Source: Pseudomonas fluorescens | Lineage (GTDB): Bacteria; Pseudomonadota; Gammaproteobacteria; Pseudomonadales; Pseudomonadaceae | Direction of reading: 5' to 3' | Length of the DNA: 64,000 bases | Assembly: GCF_001708445.1 (NCBI RefSeq) | Contig: NZ_CP015637.1 | Coordinates: forward strand, 4,837,001-4,901,000 | Shown here: positions 11,016 through 20,662 of the stretch, one piece after another | Layout of the letters: the number at the start of each line of letters is the position of its first letter | Numbering within the stretch: the first letter of the stretch is position 1 | The notes under the pieces: generated by a model | The model's database searches: none | The model's input: only the letters and a program-made list of their open reading frames with translations | What the model was told of the DNA's origin: nothing | Program-made: the position numbers and the translations under genes

Positions 11016-11879
11016 TTAGCCGAAAGTTTCCCGCAACAGCCCGGCGAATGCGTCCCGTGCCAGGTGGCGTTGGGTGTCCTTGTGCCAGAACAGCAGGTTA
11101 TCCACGGCCGCCAGTTCTTCAAATCGATACGACGCCAGTTGATTGGCCTGCTCATAGCGCGCCAGGATGCCTTCCGGCGCCAGCGCTACGCCAATGCCGG
11201 CACTCACACAGCCGATAATCGTGCCCCAACTGGCATAGCTGGCGATGGCCGGCTTGAAGTCGTAGGGCTTGACCCAGTTCTCCAGCGCCGCGCGGTAGGG
11301 GCAGCCGGGTGGCCAGACCAGCAGGGTGCGGCCGGCCAGGTCGGCCGCACTGTTGATCGGTGCGCTGGACACACTGGCGATCAGCACCAGCTGTTCGCTG
11401 TAGACCACGCTGTGTTCGAGCTTGGTGCGTTGGTTGCCGGCGGCCACCAGCGCCACGTCGAGGCGATGGTGTTGCAGATCGTCCAGCAGTTGCCCCCAGG
11501 CACCGGTCACCAGCTCCAGGCTGACGTCGGGGTAGCGTCGATGGTATTCCGCCAGCAACGGCGGCAGGCGGCCGCTGGCGCTGGACTCCACCGCGCCGAT
11601 GCGCAAGGTGCCACGGGGAATGGCGTTGGCGTCTACGGCGCGTTTGGATTCATCCACCAGCGCGAGGATGCGCTCGCAGTAGTCCAGGAAAATTTCCCCG
11701 GCGGCACTGATGGCCAGCCCACGCCCGGCACGGATGAATAACGGTGTGCCCAGCTCGCTTTCCAGCTGCTTGATGCGCGTGGTGATGTTCGACGGCACGC
11801 AATGCAATTGCAGTGCGGCCTGGGCCACGCTGCCGGTTTGCGCCACGGCTCTCACCATCTTCAGTTGGGCCAGTTCCAT
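11016..11879 (-). CDS. LysR-family transcriptional regulator
   Basis: 287 residues. The N-terminal winged helix-turn-helix spans about residues 1-60 (LKMVRAVAQTGSVAQAALQL, PSNITTRIKQLESELGTPLFIR), a linker helix follows, then a LysR substrate-binding domain (about 88-287). It is transcribed divergently from the DMT exporter gene at 11982 with about 100 bp between starts, the usual arrangement for a LysR regulator and its target. Residue IRAGRGLAISAAGEIFLDYC replaces the more common RxxRxxxLTxAG region. The ligand is unknown. Confidence 0.92.
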   Translation of the reverse strand: MELAQLKMVRAVAQTGSVAQAALQLHCVPSNITTRIKQLESELGTPLFIRAGRGLAISAAGEIFLDYCERILALVDESKRAVDANAIPRGTLRIGAVESSASGRLPPLLAEYHRRYPDVSLELVTGAWGQLLDDLQHHRLDVALVAAGNQRTKLEHSVVYSEQLVLIASVSSAPINSAADLAGRTLLVWPPGCPYRAALENWVKPYDFKPAIASYASWGTIIGCVSAGIGVALAPEGILARYEQANQLASYRFEELAAVDNLLFWHKDTQRHLARDAFAGLLRETFG

Positions 11880-11981
11880 TGCTCAGTTCCACTGATTTCA
11901 GAAGTCAGAAACGGTTAATTGTCCTGCGATGTGCCCAGGCCAAGACTGACGGCATTCCTTCCCTGTTTCTGGATGCCGTTG

Positions 11982-12941
11982 ATGAATGCCCCGTCACCCG
12001 TAAAGCTTACGCTAGTCATCGCCAGCGTGATTCTCTGTTGGGCCTATTCGCCGATTGGCGTGCACATCGGCCTGCACAGCTACAGTCCGGGCCAGCTGGC
12101 GTTGCTGCGATTTCTGATCGCTTCGGTATTGATGGGCGCGGTGGCGCTGGTGCTGGGGATTGGTCGGCCACGTCTGCGGGACATGCCGTGGTTGCTCGTG
12201 CTGGGTTTTTTCGGGGTGTTCCTGCACCACACTAGCCTCAATTATGGGCAGCAATGGGGGACAGCGGCGGCGTCCAGCGTACTCGCGCAATCAGCGCCGT
12301 TGTTCAGTGTGCTGATCGCGGCGTTCTGTTTGAAGGAGCGAGTCAGCCTTTGGCGGTGGGGCTGTGTGCTGTTGGGGTTGCTGGGCGTGCTGGTGGTGAT
12401 CTGGGGCGACCAGGGCCTCGGCGAGATGGACCCGCGCGGCCTGTTGATCCTGCTGGCGGCGGCCTCATGGAGTGTGTACTTCGTCATCCAGAAGCACTGT
12501 GCGCATCGCTACAGCCTACTGACCCTGGCGTGCTACATGGTGTGGTCGGGCACCCTGATGCTCTGCGTGAACCTGCCTGGCCTGCCCACCGCCGTGGCGC
12601 GAGCGCCGTTGGTGGAGAACCTGGCAGTGTTGGTGCTGGGGGTTTTCCCCAGTGCGTTGGCCTACCTGGCGTGGGGGTTCGTGTTAAAGCACGTCGACGT
12701 CAGCCGCGCGTCGGTGGCGATGTACCTGATCCCGCCAGTGGCCATGGGGATGGCGGCCACGCTGCTGGGCGAGCACGTAGCCTTGCAGGTGGTGCTCGGC
12801 GGGGTGATCGTGCTGGCGAGTGTGGCGGCCATCAGCCTGGAAGGGCGTTGGCGGTCAGGCGCTCAGGCTGAACGCACGCAAGCGGTGGCCGTCGAGGTCC
12901 TGGGCGACGAAGGTGTAGCCAAAGTCCAGCGTGGTCGGTGA
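11982..12941 (+). CDS. EamA/DMT-family transporter
   Basis: 319 residues with about ten hydrophobic segments in two EamA repeats (first half about 10-140, second about 150-295); motifs include GLHSYSPGQLALLRFLIA and ALVLAYLAWGFVLKHVDVSRASVAMYL-like endings. DMT proteins export amino acids or small metabolites; the substrate is unknown. The start at 11982 (MNAPSPVKL) is chosen because the frame upstream to 11919 lacks transmembrane character. The last 29 codons overlap the antisense VOC gene and read as a charged, non-conserved tail. Control by the divergent LysR gene is likely. Confidence 0.85.
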   Translation: MNAPSPVKLTLVIASVILCWAYSPIGVHIGLHSYSPGQLALLRFLIASVLMGAVALVLGIGRPRLRDMPWLLVLGFFGVFLHHTSLNYGQQWGTAAASSVLAQSAPLFSVLIAAFCLKERVSLWRWGCVLLGLLGVLVVIWGDQGLGEMDPRGLLILLAAASWSVYFVIQKHCAHRYSLLTLACYMVWSGTLMLCVNLPGLPTAVARAPLVENLAVLVLGVFPSALAYLAWGFVLKHVDVSRASVAMYLIPPVAMGMAATLLGEHVALQVVLGGVIVLASVAAISLEGRWRSGAQAERTQAVAVEVLGDEGVAKVQRGR

Positions 12942-13226
12942 CTGAAGGATCGTGGCGCCCCGTTCTACCCATTGTTCGTGCAGGGCATCGACGGCGGCGG
13001 TATCGGCCAGCGAAAAACAGACTTCACCGCCGCCGCCCGTGGCCTGGGCCGCAGGTTCCACGGTATGGCGTGACCACAGGCCGAGCTTCACGCCATGGTC
13101 GAGAATGAACAGGGCAAAGGTCGGGTTCAATTCGACCGGTGGCTTGTCCAGCAGGCGGCTGTAGAAATTGGCGCTGGTGGCCGGGCTGTCGACATACAGC
13201 AGGAAGTAATGGGCGAGGGTGTTCAT
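12855..13226 (-). CDS. VOC-family (glyoxalase/bleomycin resistance-like) protein
   Basis: 123 residues forming one vicinal-oxygen-chelate domain: beta-strands YFLLYVDSPATSANFY, FALFILDHGVKLGLWS, GGGEVCFSLADTAAVDALHEQW and the family-typical end FGYTFVAQDLDGHRLRAF. Members bind a metal and act on, or sequester, small molecules; PhnB-like relatives are often dimeric. It is convergent with the DMT gene and their 3' ends overlap by 87 bp, so the two transcripts are antisense there. Confidence 0.85.
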   Translation of the reverse strand: MNTLAHYFLLYVDSPATSANFYSRLLDKPPVELNPTFALFILDHGVKLGLWSRHTVEPAAQATGGGGEVCFSLADTAAVDALHEQWVERGATILQSPTTLDFGYTFVAQDLDGHRLRAFSLSA

Positions 13227-13481
13227 GCAGGCTCCTTGAGTACGGGCGGTTATGTGAGCCCAGTCTATAAGGCCGCCCTGTCAGTTCTTGTCAGGAGTGC
13301 GCAGGCTGGTCGCAGCAATCATCCATAAAGCGCCCAGGACTACGCGTAGACACTCTCCGGTTCAGGCCATTAAAACGCCAGTCAGGCGAGCTTGGTCAGA
13401 TTAGGCGAGCGTGCCGGATGCAATTTCCCCCTTGCTCCGCTAGCATTACCGGCTTCCGCTTCCCAGTTGCGACGGTTTTCG

Positions 13482-15536
13482 ATGAGTTATCAGGTTCTTG
13501 CACGTAAATGGCGTCCGCGCTCGTTCCGCGAAATGGTCGGCCAGACCCATGTGCTCAAGGCTCTGATCAATGCCTTGGACAGCCAACGGCTGCATCACGC
13601 CTACCTGTTTACCGGTACCCGGGGTGTCGGCAAGACCACCATTGCCCGAATTATTGCCAAATGCCTGAACTGTGAGACGGGGATCACATCGACGCCCTGT
13701 GGTACCTGTTCGGTGTGCCGCGAGATCGACGAAGGGCGTTTTGTCGACCTGATCGAGATCGACGCCGCCAGCCGCACCAAGGTCGAAGACACGCGGGAAC
13801 TGCTGGATAACGTGCAGTACGCGCCGAGTCGCGGCCGCTTCAAGGTCTACCTGATCGACGAAGTACACATGCTGTCCAGCCACTCGTTCAACGCATTGTT
13901 GAAGACCCTGGAAGAGCCGCCGCCCTACGTCAAATTCATTCTGGCCACCACCGACCCGCAGAAGCTTCCTGCAACTATTTTGTCGCGGTGCCTGCAGTTT
14001 TCCCTGAAAAACATGACCCCTGAGCGCGTGGTCGAGCACTTGACCCATGTGCTGGGTGTCGAGAACGTACCGTTCGAAGACGACGCCCTGTGGCTGCTTG
14101 GCCGCGCTGCCGATGGCTCGATGCGCGATGCCATGAGCCTCACTGACCAGGCCATTGCCTTTGGTGAAGGCAAGGTCATGGCCGCCGATGTGCGTGCCAT
14201 GCTCGGCACCCTGGATCACGGCCAGGTGTTCGATGTGCTGCACGCATTGATCGAGGGCGACGCCAAGAAGTTGCTCGAAGCCGTGCGCCACTTGTCGGAG
14301 CAAGGCCCGGACTGGAACGGCGTGCTTTCGGAAATCCTCAACGTGCTGCACCGCGTCGCCATTGCCCAGGCGCTGCCTGAAGGTGTCGACAATGGCCATG
14401 GCGACCGCGACCGCGTGCTGGCCCTGGCCCAGGCGTTGCCGGCCGAAGATGTGCAGTTCTACTACCAGATGGGCCTGATCGGCCGTCGGGACCTGCCGTT
14501 GGCGCCGGATCCGCGCGGTGGTTTCGAAATGGTCCTGTTACGAATGCTGGCCTTCCGGCCTGCCGACTCCACGGACGCCCCGAGACAGCCGCTAAAGCCA
14601 GTGGGGATCAGCCAAGCCACAGTTGATTCCGCCAAACCAGTGGCTGGCGCGGCGGTTGTCGCGCCAGTGGTTGCTGCGCCTGCGCCGGTTGCCCCGGCGC
14701 CAGAGCCTGTAGCTGTTGCGCCGGAAGTCGCGCCGGAGCCGCTGATCGAGCCCGAGCCGGCCCCAGTGGTTGACCTGCCCTGGAATGACCCGCTGGAGGC
14801 TGACGCTGAAGTCGAGTTGCAGCCCGCCGTGGAGCCGGTGCTGGAAACCGCTGGCGAGCAGCCCGAGCTGACGCCGATGCCTACGCCGACCCCGGACAGC
14901 GTGGTGCCGGACGCGCCGGAATGGGTCAGCGCGCCGGTGCCTGAGCCCACTGTGGCCCAGGTGGATGCCGCAGTCCCAGGTATCGACCTCGACGACGAAC
15001 CGCCGCTGGACGAAGACTACATCGAACCGGACATCGATTCGGCCTACAGCTACCTGGACGAACTGGCCAGCGAACATGCGGCCGAGCCGGCCCCCGAGCC
15101 CGAGGCCGAACCCGCCGCAGCACCCGCTACCGGCCTGGCCCTGCAATGGCTGGAGCTGTTCCCGAAACTGCCGATTTCCGGCATGACCGGCAGCATCGCC
15201 GCCAACTGCACCCTGATCGCGATCGAGGGCGACCACTGGCTGTTGCATCTGGACCCGGCTCACAGCGCCTTGTTCAACGCGACCCAGCAGCGCCGACTCA
15301 ACGATGCCCTTAACCAGTACCATGAGCGCACGCTGACCATTGCCATCGAGTTGATCAAGCCCGAGCAGGAAACCCCGGCCCAGGCCGCGACTCGCCGGCG
15401 CCTGAACCGCCAGCGCGAAGCCGAAGAGTCGATCCACGCTGATCCGCTCATCCAGCAAATGATGGAACAGTTCGGTGCGGTCGTCCGTCACGATACTATT
15501 GAACCTGTCGAAGCCCCGGTGCCCCAGGCGTCATGA
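13482..15536 (+). CDS. dnaX: DNA polymerase III subunit tau (DnaX)
   Basis: 684 residues. The AAA+ clamp-loader core (1-220) has Walker A GTRGVGKT with Lys51, the zinc cysteines in CLNCETG...[14 protein letters not shown] and the sensor LSRC. Domain III ends near 365. A long Pro/Ala/Glu/Val-rich linker (about 375-560) precedes the C-terminal tau region (about 565-684) that binds the polymerase alpha subunit and DnaB. The ATG at 13482 is chosen because [12 protein letters not shown] is the conserved N-terminus. I see no A6G-type slippery site like that of E. coli, so a gamma form is not predicted from sequence. ybaB and recR lie downstream. Confidence 0.97.
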   Translation: MSYQVLARKWRPRSFREMVGQTHVLKALINALDSQRLHHAYLFTGTRGVGKTTIARIIAKCLNCETGITSTPCGTCSVCREIDEGRFVDLIEIDAASRTKVEDTRELLDNVQYAPSRGRFKVYLIDEVHMLSSHSFNALLKTLEEPPPYVKFILATTDPQKLPATILSRCLQFSLKNMTPERVVEHLTHVLGVENVPFEDDALWLLGRAADGSMRDAMSLTDQAIAFGEGKVMAADVRAMLGTLDHGQVFDVLHALIEGDAKKLLEAVRHLSEQGPDWNGVLSEILNVLHRVAIAQALPEGVDNGHGDRDRVLALAQALPAEDVQFYYQMGLIGRRDLPLAPDPRGGFEMVLLRMLAFRPADSTDAPRQPLKPVGISQATVDSAKPVAGAAVVAPVVAAPAPVAPAPEPVAVAPEVAPEPLIEPEPAPVVDLPWNDPLEADAEVELQPAVEPVLETAGEQPELTPMPTPTPDSVVPDAPEWVSAPVPEPTVAQVDAAVPGIDLDDEPPLDEDYIEPDIDSAYSYLDELASEHAAEPAPEPEAEPAAAPATGLALQWLELFPKLPISGMTGSIAANCTLIAIEGDHWLLHLDPAHSALFNATQQRRLNDALNQYHERTLTIAIELIKPEQETPAQAATRRRLNRQREAEESIHADPLIQQMMEQFGAVVRHDTIEPVEAPVPQAS

Positions 15537-15579
15537 CACCGGGCTACTTATTGATCCACGTACTTTTGAGGTGATTCCC

Positions 15580-15918
15580 ATGATGAAAGGTGGCATGGCC
15601 GGCCTGATGAAGCAGGCGCAGCAGATGCAGGAAAAGATGGCCAAGATGCAGGAAGAACTGGCCAACGCCGAAGTCACCGGTAAAGCCGGTGGCGATATGG
15701 TCAGCGTGGTGATGACTGGCCGTCACGACATCAAGCGCGTGAGCATCGACCCGAGCCTGCTCGAAGGCGTCAGCGATGACGACCGTGAAGTGCTCGAAGA
15801 TCTGTTCGCCGCCGCCGTCAACGACGCCGTGCGCAAGATCGAAGCCAACAGCCAGGACAAAATGTCCGGCGTGACCGCTGGCATGCAACTGCCGCCGGGT
15901 ATGAAGCTGCCGTTCTGA
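15580..15918 (+). CDS. ybaB: YbaB/EbfC nucleoid-associated protein
   Basis: 112 residues, normal for the family, which forms a dimeric tweezer that binds DNA. The N-terminus [20 protein letters not shown] and the central [19 protein letters not shown]...VSIDPSLL are typical, as is the tail [11 protein letters not shown]. The start at 15580 follows GAGGTGATTCCC; the next codon is also ATG (15583), so either may be used. It lies 43 bp after dnaX, with which it is probably cotranscribed, and is followed by a strong terminator. Confidence 0.95.
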   Translation: MMKGGMAGLMKQAQQMQEKMAKMQEELANAEVTGKAGGDMVSVVMTGRHDIKRVSIDPSLLEGVSDDDREVLEDLFAAAVNDAVRKIEANSQDKMSGVTAGMQLPPGMKLPF

Positions 15919-15941
15919 TCGGCCAGCCTTGGCTAGACTGA

Positions 15942-15974
15942 AATGCCAGGCATTGCGCCTGGCATTTTTGTTTG
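15942..15974 (+). terminator. Rho-independent terminator after ybaB
   Basis: ATGCCAGGC and GCCTGGCAT form a perfect 9-bp stem around the loop ATTGC, followed by TTTTTGTTT. It ends the dnaX-ybaB transcript. Confidence 0.92.
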
Positions 15975-16050
15975 TGCCGATCCGATCGAACCCTGGCCCG
16001 GCACTCATGGTCTGCACCCTATACCGATGGATTCGATAAGGAGCCCCCTG

Positions 16051-17085
16051 ATGCCTCAAGAACTGACTCTTAACCAGCGCATTGTCCTGGTTTCGCGCCC
16101 TCACGGCGCCCCCACGCCAGAGAACTTCCGCCTTGAGCGGGTAACCCTGCCGGAACTGGCGGACGGCCAGGTACTGCTGAAGACGCTGTACCTGTCCCTC
16201 GACCCATACATGCGCGGGCGCATGAGCGACGCCCCGTCCTACGCGGCGCCGGTGGAAATCGACGAAGTGATGACCGGTGGCGCTGTCAGCCGTGTCGAGC
16301 AGTCGCGCCATCCGAAATTCGAAGTGGGCGAGCTGGTGGTCGGGGCTACCGGCTGGCAGAGCCACAGCATTTCCGACGGTCGCAACCTGATCCCGGTGCC
16401 CAAGGGCTTGGCCAGTCCATCCATGGCCCTGGGCGTGTTAGGCATGCCGGGGATGACCGCCTACATGGGCTTGATGGATATCGGCCAGCCCAAGGCCGGG
16501 GAAACCCTGGTGGTGGCGGCAGCGTCCGGCGCCGTGGGCTCGGTGGTGGGGCAAGTGGCCAAGCTCAAGGGCTTGCGAGTGGTCGGTATCGCGGGCGGCC
16601 CCGACAAGTGCCGCTACGTTGTGGACGAGCTGGGCTTTGATGCCTGTATCGACCACAAGAGCGAGCACTTCGTCGATGAGCTGGCCCAGGCCTGCTTCAA
16701 GGGCGTGGATATCTACTTTGAGAACGTCGGTGGCAAGGTTTTCGATGCCGTCATGCCGCTGCTCAACCCCAAGGCACGGATTCCCCTGTGCGGCCTGATT
16801 GCTGGCTATAACGCCCATGAAGCGCCCAGCGGGCCTGATCGTTTGCCGGCGCTGCAACGTACCTTGCTGACCAAGCGCGTGCGTATCCAGGGTTTTATCG
16901 TGTTTGATGACTACGGTGATCGCCAGCCGGAGTTCCTCAGCGCCATGGCGCCGTGGGTGCGCGACGGCAAGATCAAGTTCCGCGAAGACGTGGTCGACGG
17001 CTTGGAGCAGGCACCCGCGGCCTTTATCGGTTTGCTCGAAGGGCGCAACTTCGGCAAGTTGGTGGTGCGTGTCGCGCAGGATTGA
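16051..17085 (+). CDS. NADP-dependent oxidoreductase, CurA/leukotriene B4 dehydrogenase-like MDR
   Basis: 344 residues of the zinc-independent medium-chain dehydrogenase/reductase type. An N-terminal GroES-like part (YLSLDPYMRGRM, about 45-60) is followed by the nucleotide-binding AASGAVGSVVGQVAKLKG (about 155-173) and the NADPH-typical GIAGGPDKC. The motif YFENVGGKVFDAVMPLL is characteristic of the double-bond reductases that include curcumin reductase CurA. It probably reduces enones or enals with NADPH; the physiological substrate is unknown. The start at 16051 has an excellent ribosome site AAGGAG 8 nt upstream. Confidence 0.88.
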   Translation: MPQELTLNQRIVLVSRPHGAPTPENFRLERVTLPELADGQVLLKTLYLSLDPYMRGRMSDAPSYAAPVEIDEVMTGGAVSRVEQSRHPKFEVGELVVGATGWQSHSISDGRNLIPVPKGLASPSMALGVLGMPGMTAYMGLMDIGQPKAGETLVVAAASGAVGSVVGQVAKLKGLRVVGIAGGPDKCRYVVDELGFDACIDHKSEHFVDELAQACFKGVDIYFENVGGKVFDAVMPLLNPKARIPLCGLIAGYNAHEAPSGPDRLPALQRTLLTKRVRIQGFIVFDDYGDRQPEFLSAMAPWVRDGKIKFREDVVDGLEQAPAAFIGLLEGRNFGKLVVRVAQD

Positions 17086-17151
17086 GCATTTGACGCTAAT
17101 CCGAGGCGCGGGTATAAACCGCGTCTCGTTGTTTTGTCGGACCATTCCCCC

Positions 17152-17754
17152 ATGAGCTTCAGCCCCCTGATTCGCCAACTGATCGACGCCTTGCGCACCT
17201 TGCCCGGTGTGGGTCAGAAAACCGCCCAGCGTATGGCGCTGCAACTGCTGGAGCGGGATCGCAGCGGCGGCACCCGGCTGGCCCAGGCCCTGAGCCAGGC
17301 CATGGAAGGGGTTGGCCACTGCCGGCAGTGCCGCACCCTCACCGAAGAAGAGCTCTGCCCGCAATGCGCCGACCCACGCCGCGATGACACGCTGCTGTGT
17401 GTGGTGGAGGGGCCGATGGACGTGTATGCGGTGGAGCAGACCGGTTATCGCGGGCGCTACTTCGTGCTCAAGGGCCACCTGTCGCCCCTGGACGGCCTGG
17501 GGCCGGAAGCGATCGGTATTCCACAGCTGGTGGCGCGTATAGAAGCGCAGGGCACGTTTACCGAAGTGATCCTGGCCACCAACCCGACCGTGGAAGGTGA
17601 AGCCACCGCGCATTACATCGCCCAACTGCTGAGCAACAAAGGCCTGGTCACTTCGCGCATCGCCCATGGCGTGCCGTTGGGGGGCGAGTTGGAGTTGGTG
17701 GACGGCGGCACGTTGGCGCATTCGTTTGCCGGTCGAAAACCGATCGCGCTCTAA
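17152..17754 (+). CDS. recR: Recombination protein RecR
   Basis: 200 residues, the usual length. The N-terminal helix-hairpin-helix ([20 protein letters not shown]), the Cys4 zinc finger ([19 protein letters not shown], about residues 57-75) and the Toprim domain ([32 protein letters not shown]) are all present. RecR with RecO/RecF loads RecA at gaps. The ATG at 17152 starts the conserved [14 protein letters not shown]. It is separated from ybaB here by the oxidoreductase gene, a small departure from the E. coli dnaX-ybaB-recR order. Confidence 0.96.
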   Translation: MSFSPLIRQLIDALRTLPGVGQKTAQRMALQLLERDRSGGTRLAQALSQAMEGVGHCRQCRTLTEEELCPQCADPRRDDTLLCVVEGPMDVYAVEQTGYRGRYFVLKGHLSPLDGLGPEAIGIPQLVARIEAQGTFTEVILATNPTVEGEATAHYIAQLLSNKGLVTSRIAHGVPLGGELELVDGGTLAHSFAGRKPIAL

Positions 17755-17773
17755 CGATCACCGCAGGCTCAAA

Positions 17774-17862
17774 TGTGGGAGGGGGCTTGCCCCCGATAGC
17801 AGGGGATCAGCCAATGAATCTGTTGACTGACACACTGCCATCGGGAGCAAGCCCCCTCCCAC
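17774..17862. repeat. REPIN: pair of inverted REP sequences
   Basis: TGTGGGAGGGGGCTTGCCCC and GGAGCAAGCCCCCTCCCAC flank about 45 bp. It sits directly after recR and may also form its transcript-end hairpin. Confidence 0.88.
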
Positions 17863-17886
17863 TTTGGATTTGCACACGGCTTGATA

Positions 17887-17904
17887 ACCAAGCAAGCGCT
17901 TGGT
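17887..17904. promoter_or_regulatory. Palindrome, possible TetR-type operator of the acyl-CoA dehydrogenase gene
   Basis: ACCAAGC-AAGC-GCTTGGT has perfect 7-bp arms and lies 32 bp before the acyl-CoA dehydrogenase start codon, where a repressor would block transcription. TetR-family regulators of fatty-acid and branched-chain catabolism bind palindromes of this size. No regulator gene is adjacent, so the assignment is inference. Confidence 0.4.
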
Positions 17905-17936
17905 AATTTCGCTCCACCTTACCGTGGAGCTTGCCG

Positions 17937-19085
17937 ATGCCTGCCTTCCAGGACTACTTCGACCCCAGCCACCAATTGGTTCGTGACAGCGTGCGCCGTT
18001 TCGTCGAGCGCGAAATGCTGCCGGACATCGAGCAGTGGGAGGAGGCGGAAAGCTTTCCCCGGGAGTTGTACCGCAAGGCAGGCGCGGCGGGGATCCTCGG
18101 CATCGGTTATCCCGAAGCCCTGGGCGGTAGCCATGAAGGTGATCTGTTCGCCAAGGTCGCCGCCAGCGAGGAGTTGATGCGCTGTGGTTCCGGTGGTGTG
18201 GTGGCGGGCTTGGGCTCGCTGGATATCGGTTTGCCGCCGGTGGTCAAATGGGCGCGGCCCGAGTTGCGCGAGCGTGTGGCACCGCAGGTGTTGTCGGGCG
18301 AGAAGATCATCGCCCTGGCCGTCACCGAGCCCGGTGGCGGTTCCGATGTGGCCAACCTGCAAACCCGCGCCATTCGCGACGGCGATCATTACCGGGTCAG
18401 CGGCAGCAAGACCTTTATCACCAGCGGTATTCGTGCCGACTTCTACACCGTGGCGGTGCGTACCGGTGGGCCTGGCTTTGGCGGCATCAGCCTGTTGCTG
18501 ATTGAAAAGGGCACTGCCGGTTTTACCGTGGGCCAGCCACTCAAGAAGATGGGCTGGTGGGCGTCCGACACCGCTGAATTGTTCTTCGATGATTGCCGGG
18601 TGCCTGTCGCTAACCTGATCGGCGCCGAGAACCTGGGATTTGCCTGCATCATGGGCAACTTCCAGAGCGAACGCCTGGCCTTGGCCCTCATGGCCAATAT
18701 GACTGCACAGCTTGCGCTGGAGGAAAGCCTCAAATGGGCCGCCCAGCGTGAAGCGTTCGGCAAACCCATTGGCAAGTTCCAGGTGCTCAAGCATCGCCTG
18801 GCAGAAATGGCCACCGCCGTGGAAGTCTCAAGGGAGTTCACCTACCGCCAGGCCGCGAAAATGGCCGCTGGCGTCAGTGTGATCAAGGAAATTTCCATGG
18901 CTAAAAACCTGGCCACCGACACCGCTGACCGCGTCACTTATGACGCCGTGCAGATACTCGGCGGCCAGGGGTATATGCGTGGCAGCCTGGTGGAGCGGCT
19001 GTATCGCGACAACCGCATCCTGTCCATCGGCGGGGGCACCCGCGAAGTGATGAATGAAATCATCAGCAAGCAGATGGGGTTGTGA
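17937..19085 (+). CDS. Acyl-CoA dehydrogenase
   Basis: 382 residues, normal for the family. N-terminal helical domain (1-120), central beta domain with the FAD/substrate motif ALAVTEPGGGSDVANLQT (about 122-139), and C-terminal helical domain ending with VQILGGQGYMRGSLVERLYRDNRILSIGGGTREVM. It oxidises an acyl-CoA to the trans-2-enoyl-CoA using FAD and passes electrons to ETF. The likely catalytic base is the Glu in the region LVERLYRD or near it; chain-length preference cannot be read. The ATG at 17937 lies 7 nt after GGAG; TTG at 17931 is a less likely alternative. It appears monocistronic. Confidence 0.93.
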   Translation: MPAFQDYFDPSHQLVRDSVRRFVEREMLPDIEQWEEAESFPRELYRKAGAAGILGIGYPEALGGSHEGDLFAKVAASEELMRCGSGGVVAGLGSLDIGLPPVVKWARPELRERVAPQVLSGEKIIALAVTEPGGGSDVANLQTRAIRDGDHYRVSGSKTFITSGIRADFYTVAVRTGGPGFGGISLLLIEKGTAGFTVGQPLKKMGWWASDTAELFFDDCRVPVANLIGAENLGFACIMGNFQSERLALALMANMTAQLALEESLKWAAQREAFGKPIGKFQVLKHRLAEMATAVEVSREFTYRQAAKMAAGVSVIKEISMAKNLATDTADRVTYDAVQILGGQGYMRGSLVERLYRDNRILSIGGGTREVMNEIISKQMGL

Positions 19086-19128
19086 GGTGTGTTGTCCTTA
19101 ATGGCTTCATCGGGAGTCCTGGTCACCG

Positions 19129-19677
19129 TTACCGTTCAGTCAGGGCAAACTGCGTCAGGCAAAAGGTCGGAATCCCCATGTCTTCCAAGCGCTGCGAGCC
19201 ACCCAGCTCCGGCAGGTCGATGATCGCCGCCGCTTCAAAAAGCCTCGCGCCCATGCGCCGTACCAGGTTCGCCGCGGCGATCAGGGTGCCGCCGGTGGCG
19301 ATCAGGTCATCGAACATCAGCACCGAGTCACCTTCGCACAGGCTGTCGGCGTGCACTTCGAGGAAGGCTTCACCGTATTCGGTCTGGTAACCCTCGGTCA
19401 GCACATCGGCCGGCAGCTTGCCTTGCTTGCGGAACAGGATCAGCGGTTTGTTCAATTGGTAGGCGAGGATCGAGCCGATCAGGAAGCCTCGGGCGTCCAT
19501 CGCGCCGATATGGGTGAAGTCGGCTTCGACGTAGCGGTGGGCAAAGCTATCGGCCACCAGGCGCAGGGCGCGGGGCGATTGGAACAGTGGCGTGATATCG
19601 CGAAAGATCACCCCAGGCTTGGGGAAGTCGATGACAGGGCGAATCAGGGATTTGATGTCGAACGAATCGAAGATCAT
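19129..19677 (-). CDS. apt: Adenine phosphoribosyltransferase
   Basis: 182 residues. It converts adenine and PRPP to AMP in purine salvage. The PRPP-binding loop [17 protein letters not shown] (about residues 124-140), the flexible catalytic loop [10 protein letters not shown] and the N-terminal [14 protein letters not shown] are textbook Apt. Located downstream of anr in the same direction with about 95 bp between, so it may be partly read through from anr but probably has its own promoter. Confidence 0.97.
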   Translation of the reverse strand: MIFDSFDIKSLIRPVIDFPKPGVIFRDITPLFQSPRALRLVADSFAHRYVEADFTHIGAMDARGFLIGSILAYQLNKPLILFRKQGKLPADVLTEGYQTEYGEAFLEVHADSLCEGDSVLMFDDLIATGGTLIAAANLVRRMGARLFEAAAIIDLPELGGSQRLEDMGIPTFCLTQFALTER

Positions 19678-19772
19678 CGTCGAAGAGTCCTGGGGCAGGG
19701 AAGCGGACTCGAAGTATACCCGCGGCCTCGCGGGTTGGCGCGGCCCCAGGTGTCTGGATCAACCTTTGAACA

Positions 19773-20507
19773 TCAACCTTCCAGCGAACCGCCGGCCAAT
19801 GCACACAGCTGGATCGGGTCGAGGATATGCACTTCCTTGCCTTCGGCGGCGATCAGCTCGTTCTGTTGGAAACGGGTGAACACCCGCGACACGGTTTCCA
19901 CGGCCAGGCCAAGGTAGTTACCAATTTCGTTGCGCGACATGCTCAGGCGGAACTGGTTGGCCGAGAAACCACGGGCACGGAACCGCGCCGACAAGTTGAC
20001 CAGGAACGTCGCAATGCGCTCGTCGGCGGTTTTTTTCGACAACAGCAGCATCATTTGCTGGTCATCACGAATTTCGCGACTCATCACGCGCATCAGCTGA
20101 CGGCGCAGTTGCGGCAGTTGCAGGGCCAATTCGTCCAGGCGTTCGAAAGGAATTTCGCACACCGATGTGGTCTCCAGGGCCTGGGCCGACACAGGGTGAA
20201 TCTCGGTGTCCATGCCCGACAGCCCGACCAGCTCGCTTGGCAGGTGGAAGCCGGTGATCTGTTCTTCGCCGCTGTCGCTCAGGCTGAATGTCTTCAACGC
20301 GCCCGACCGTACTGCATAGACGGAATCGAACTTGTCGCCCTGGCGAAACAGAAACTCGCCTTTTTTCAGCGGGCGACCGCGTTTAACGATATCGTCCAGC
20401 GCATCCATGTCTTCCAGATTCAACGAAAGTGGCAGGCAGAGGGGCGCCAGGCTGCAATCCTTGCAGTGAGCCTGGCTGTGAGCGCGCAGTTTGACTGGCT
20501 CGGACAT
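19773..20507 (-). CDS. anr: Anr, FNR-type oxygen-sensing transcriptional regulator
   Basis: 244 residues. The four [4Fe-4S] ligands are present: Cys15, Cys18 and Cys24 in [11 protein letters not shown], and Cys117 in TSVCEIPF. A cNMP-type beta-barrel (about 30-150), a dimer helix and a C-terminal HTH ([27 protein letters not shown]) follow; the ETVSR recognition helix reads TTGAT-N4-ATCAA boxes. Anr senses oxygen loss and activates microaerobic and denitrification genes in Pseudomonas. Its likely local targets are hemN (box at 22611) and the cbb3 operons (boxes at 28277, 31776, 35460). Confidence 0.97.
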   Translation of the reverse strand: MSEPVKLRAHSQAHCKDCSLAPLCLPLSLNLEDMDALDDIVKRGRPLKKGEFLFRQGDKFDSVYAVRSGALKTFSLSDSGEEQITGFHLPSELVGLSGMDTEIHPVSAQALETTSVCEIPFERLDELALQLPQLRRQLMRVMSREIRDDQQMMLLLSKKTADERIATFLVNLSARFRARGFSANQFRLSMSRNEIGNYLGLAVETVSRVFTRFQQNELIAAEGKEVHILDPIQLCALAGGSLEG

Positions 20508-20662
20508 TTCTTAAATCCTTGTGGGAGAACACACATAAGACGTAAGGGTACCGCACTGGGAGGCGTTGAGGCCAGCGTGTACAAAAAACCAGCATCGGCA
20601 TAAAGCTTTATGTGTCCAGGTCGATACAAAGGGACGAATGCTTGAGCTCGGAGGCTCGAATC

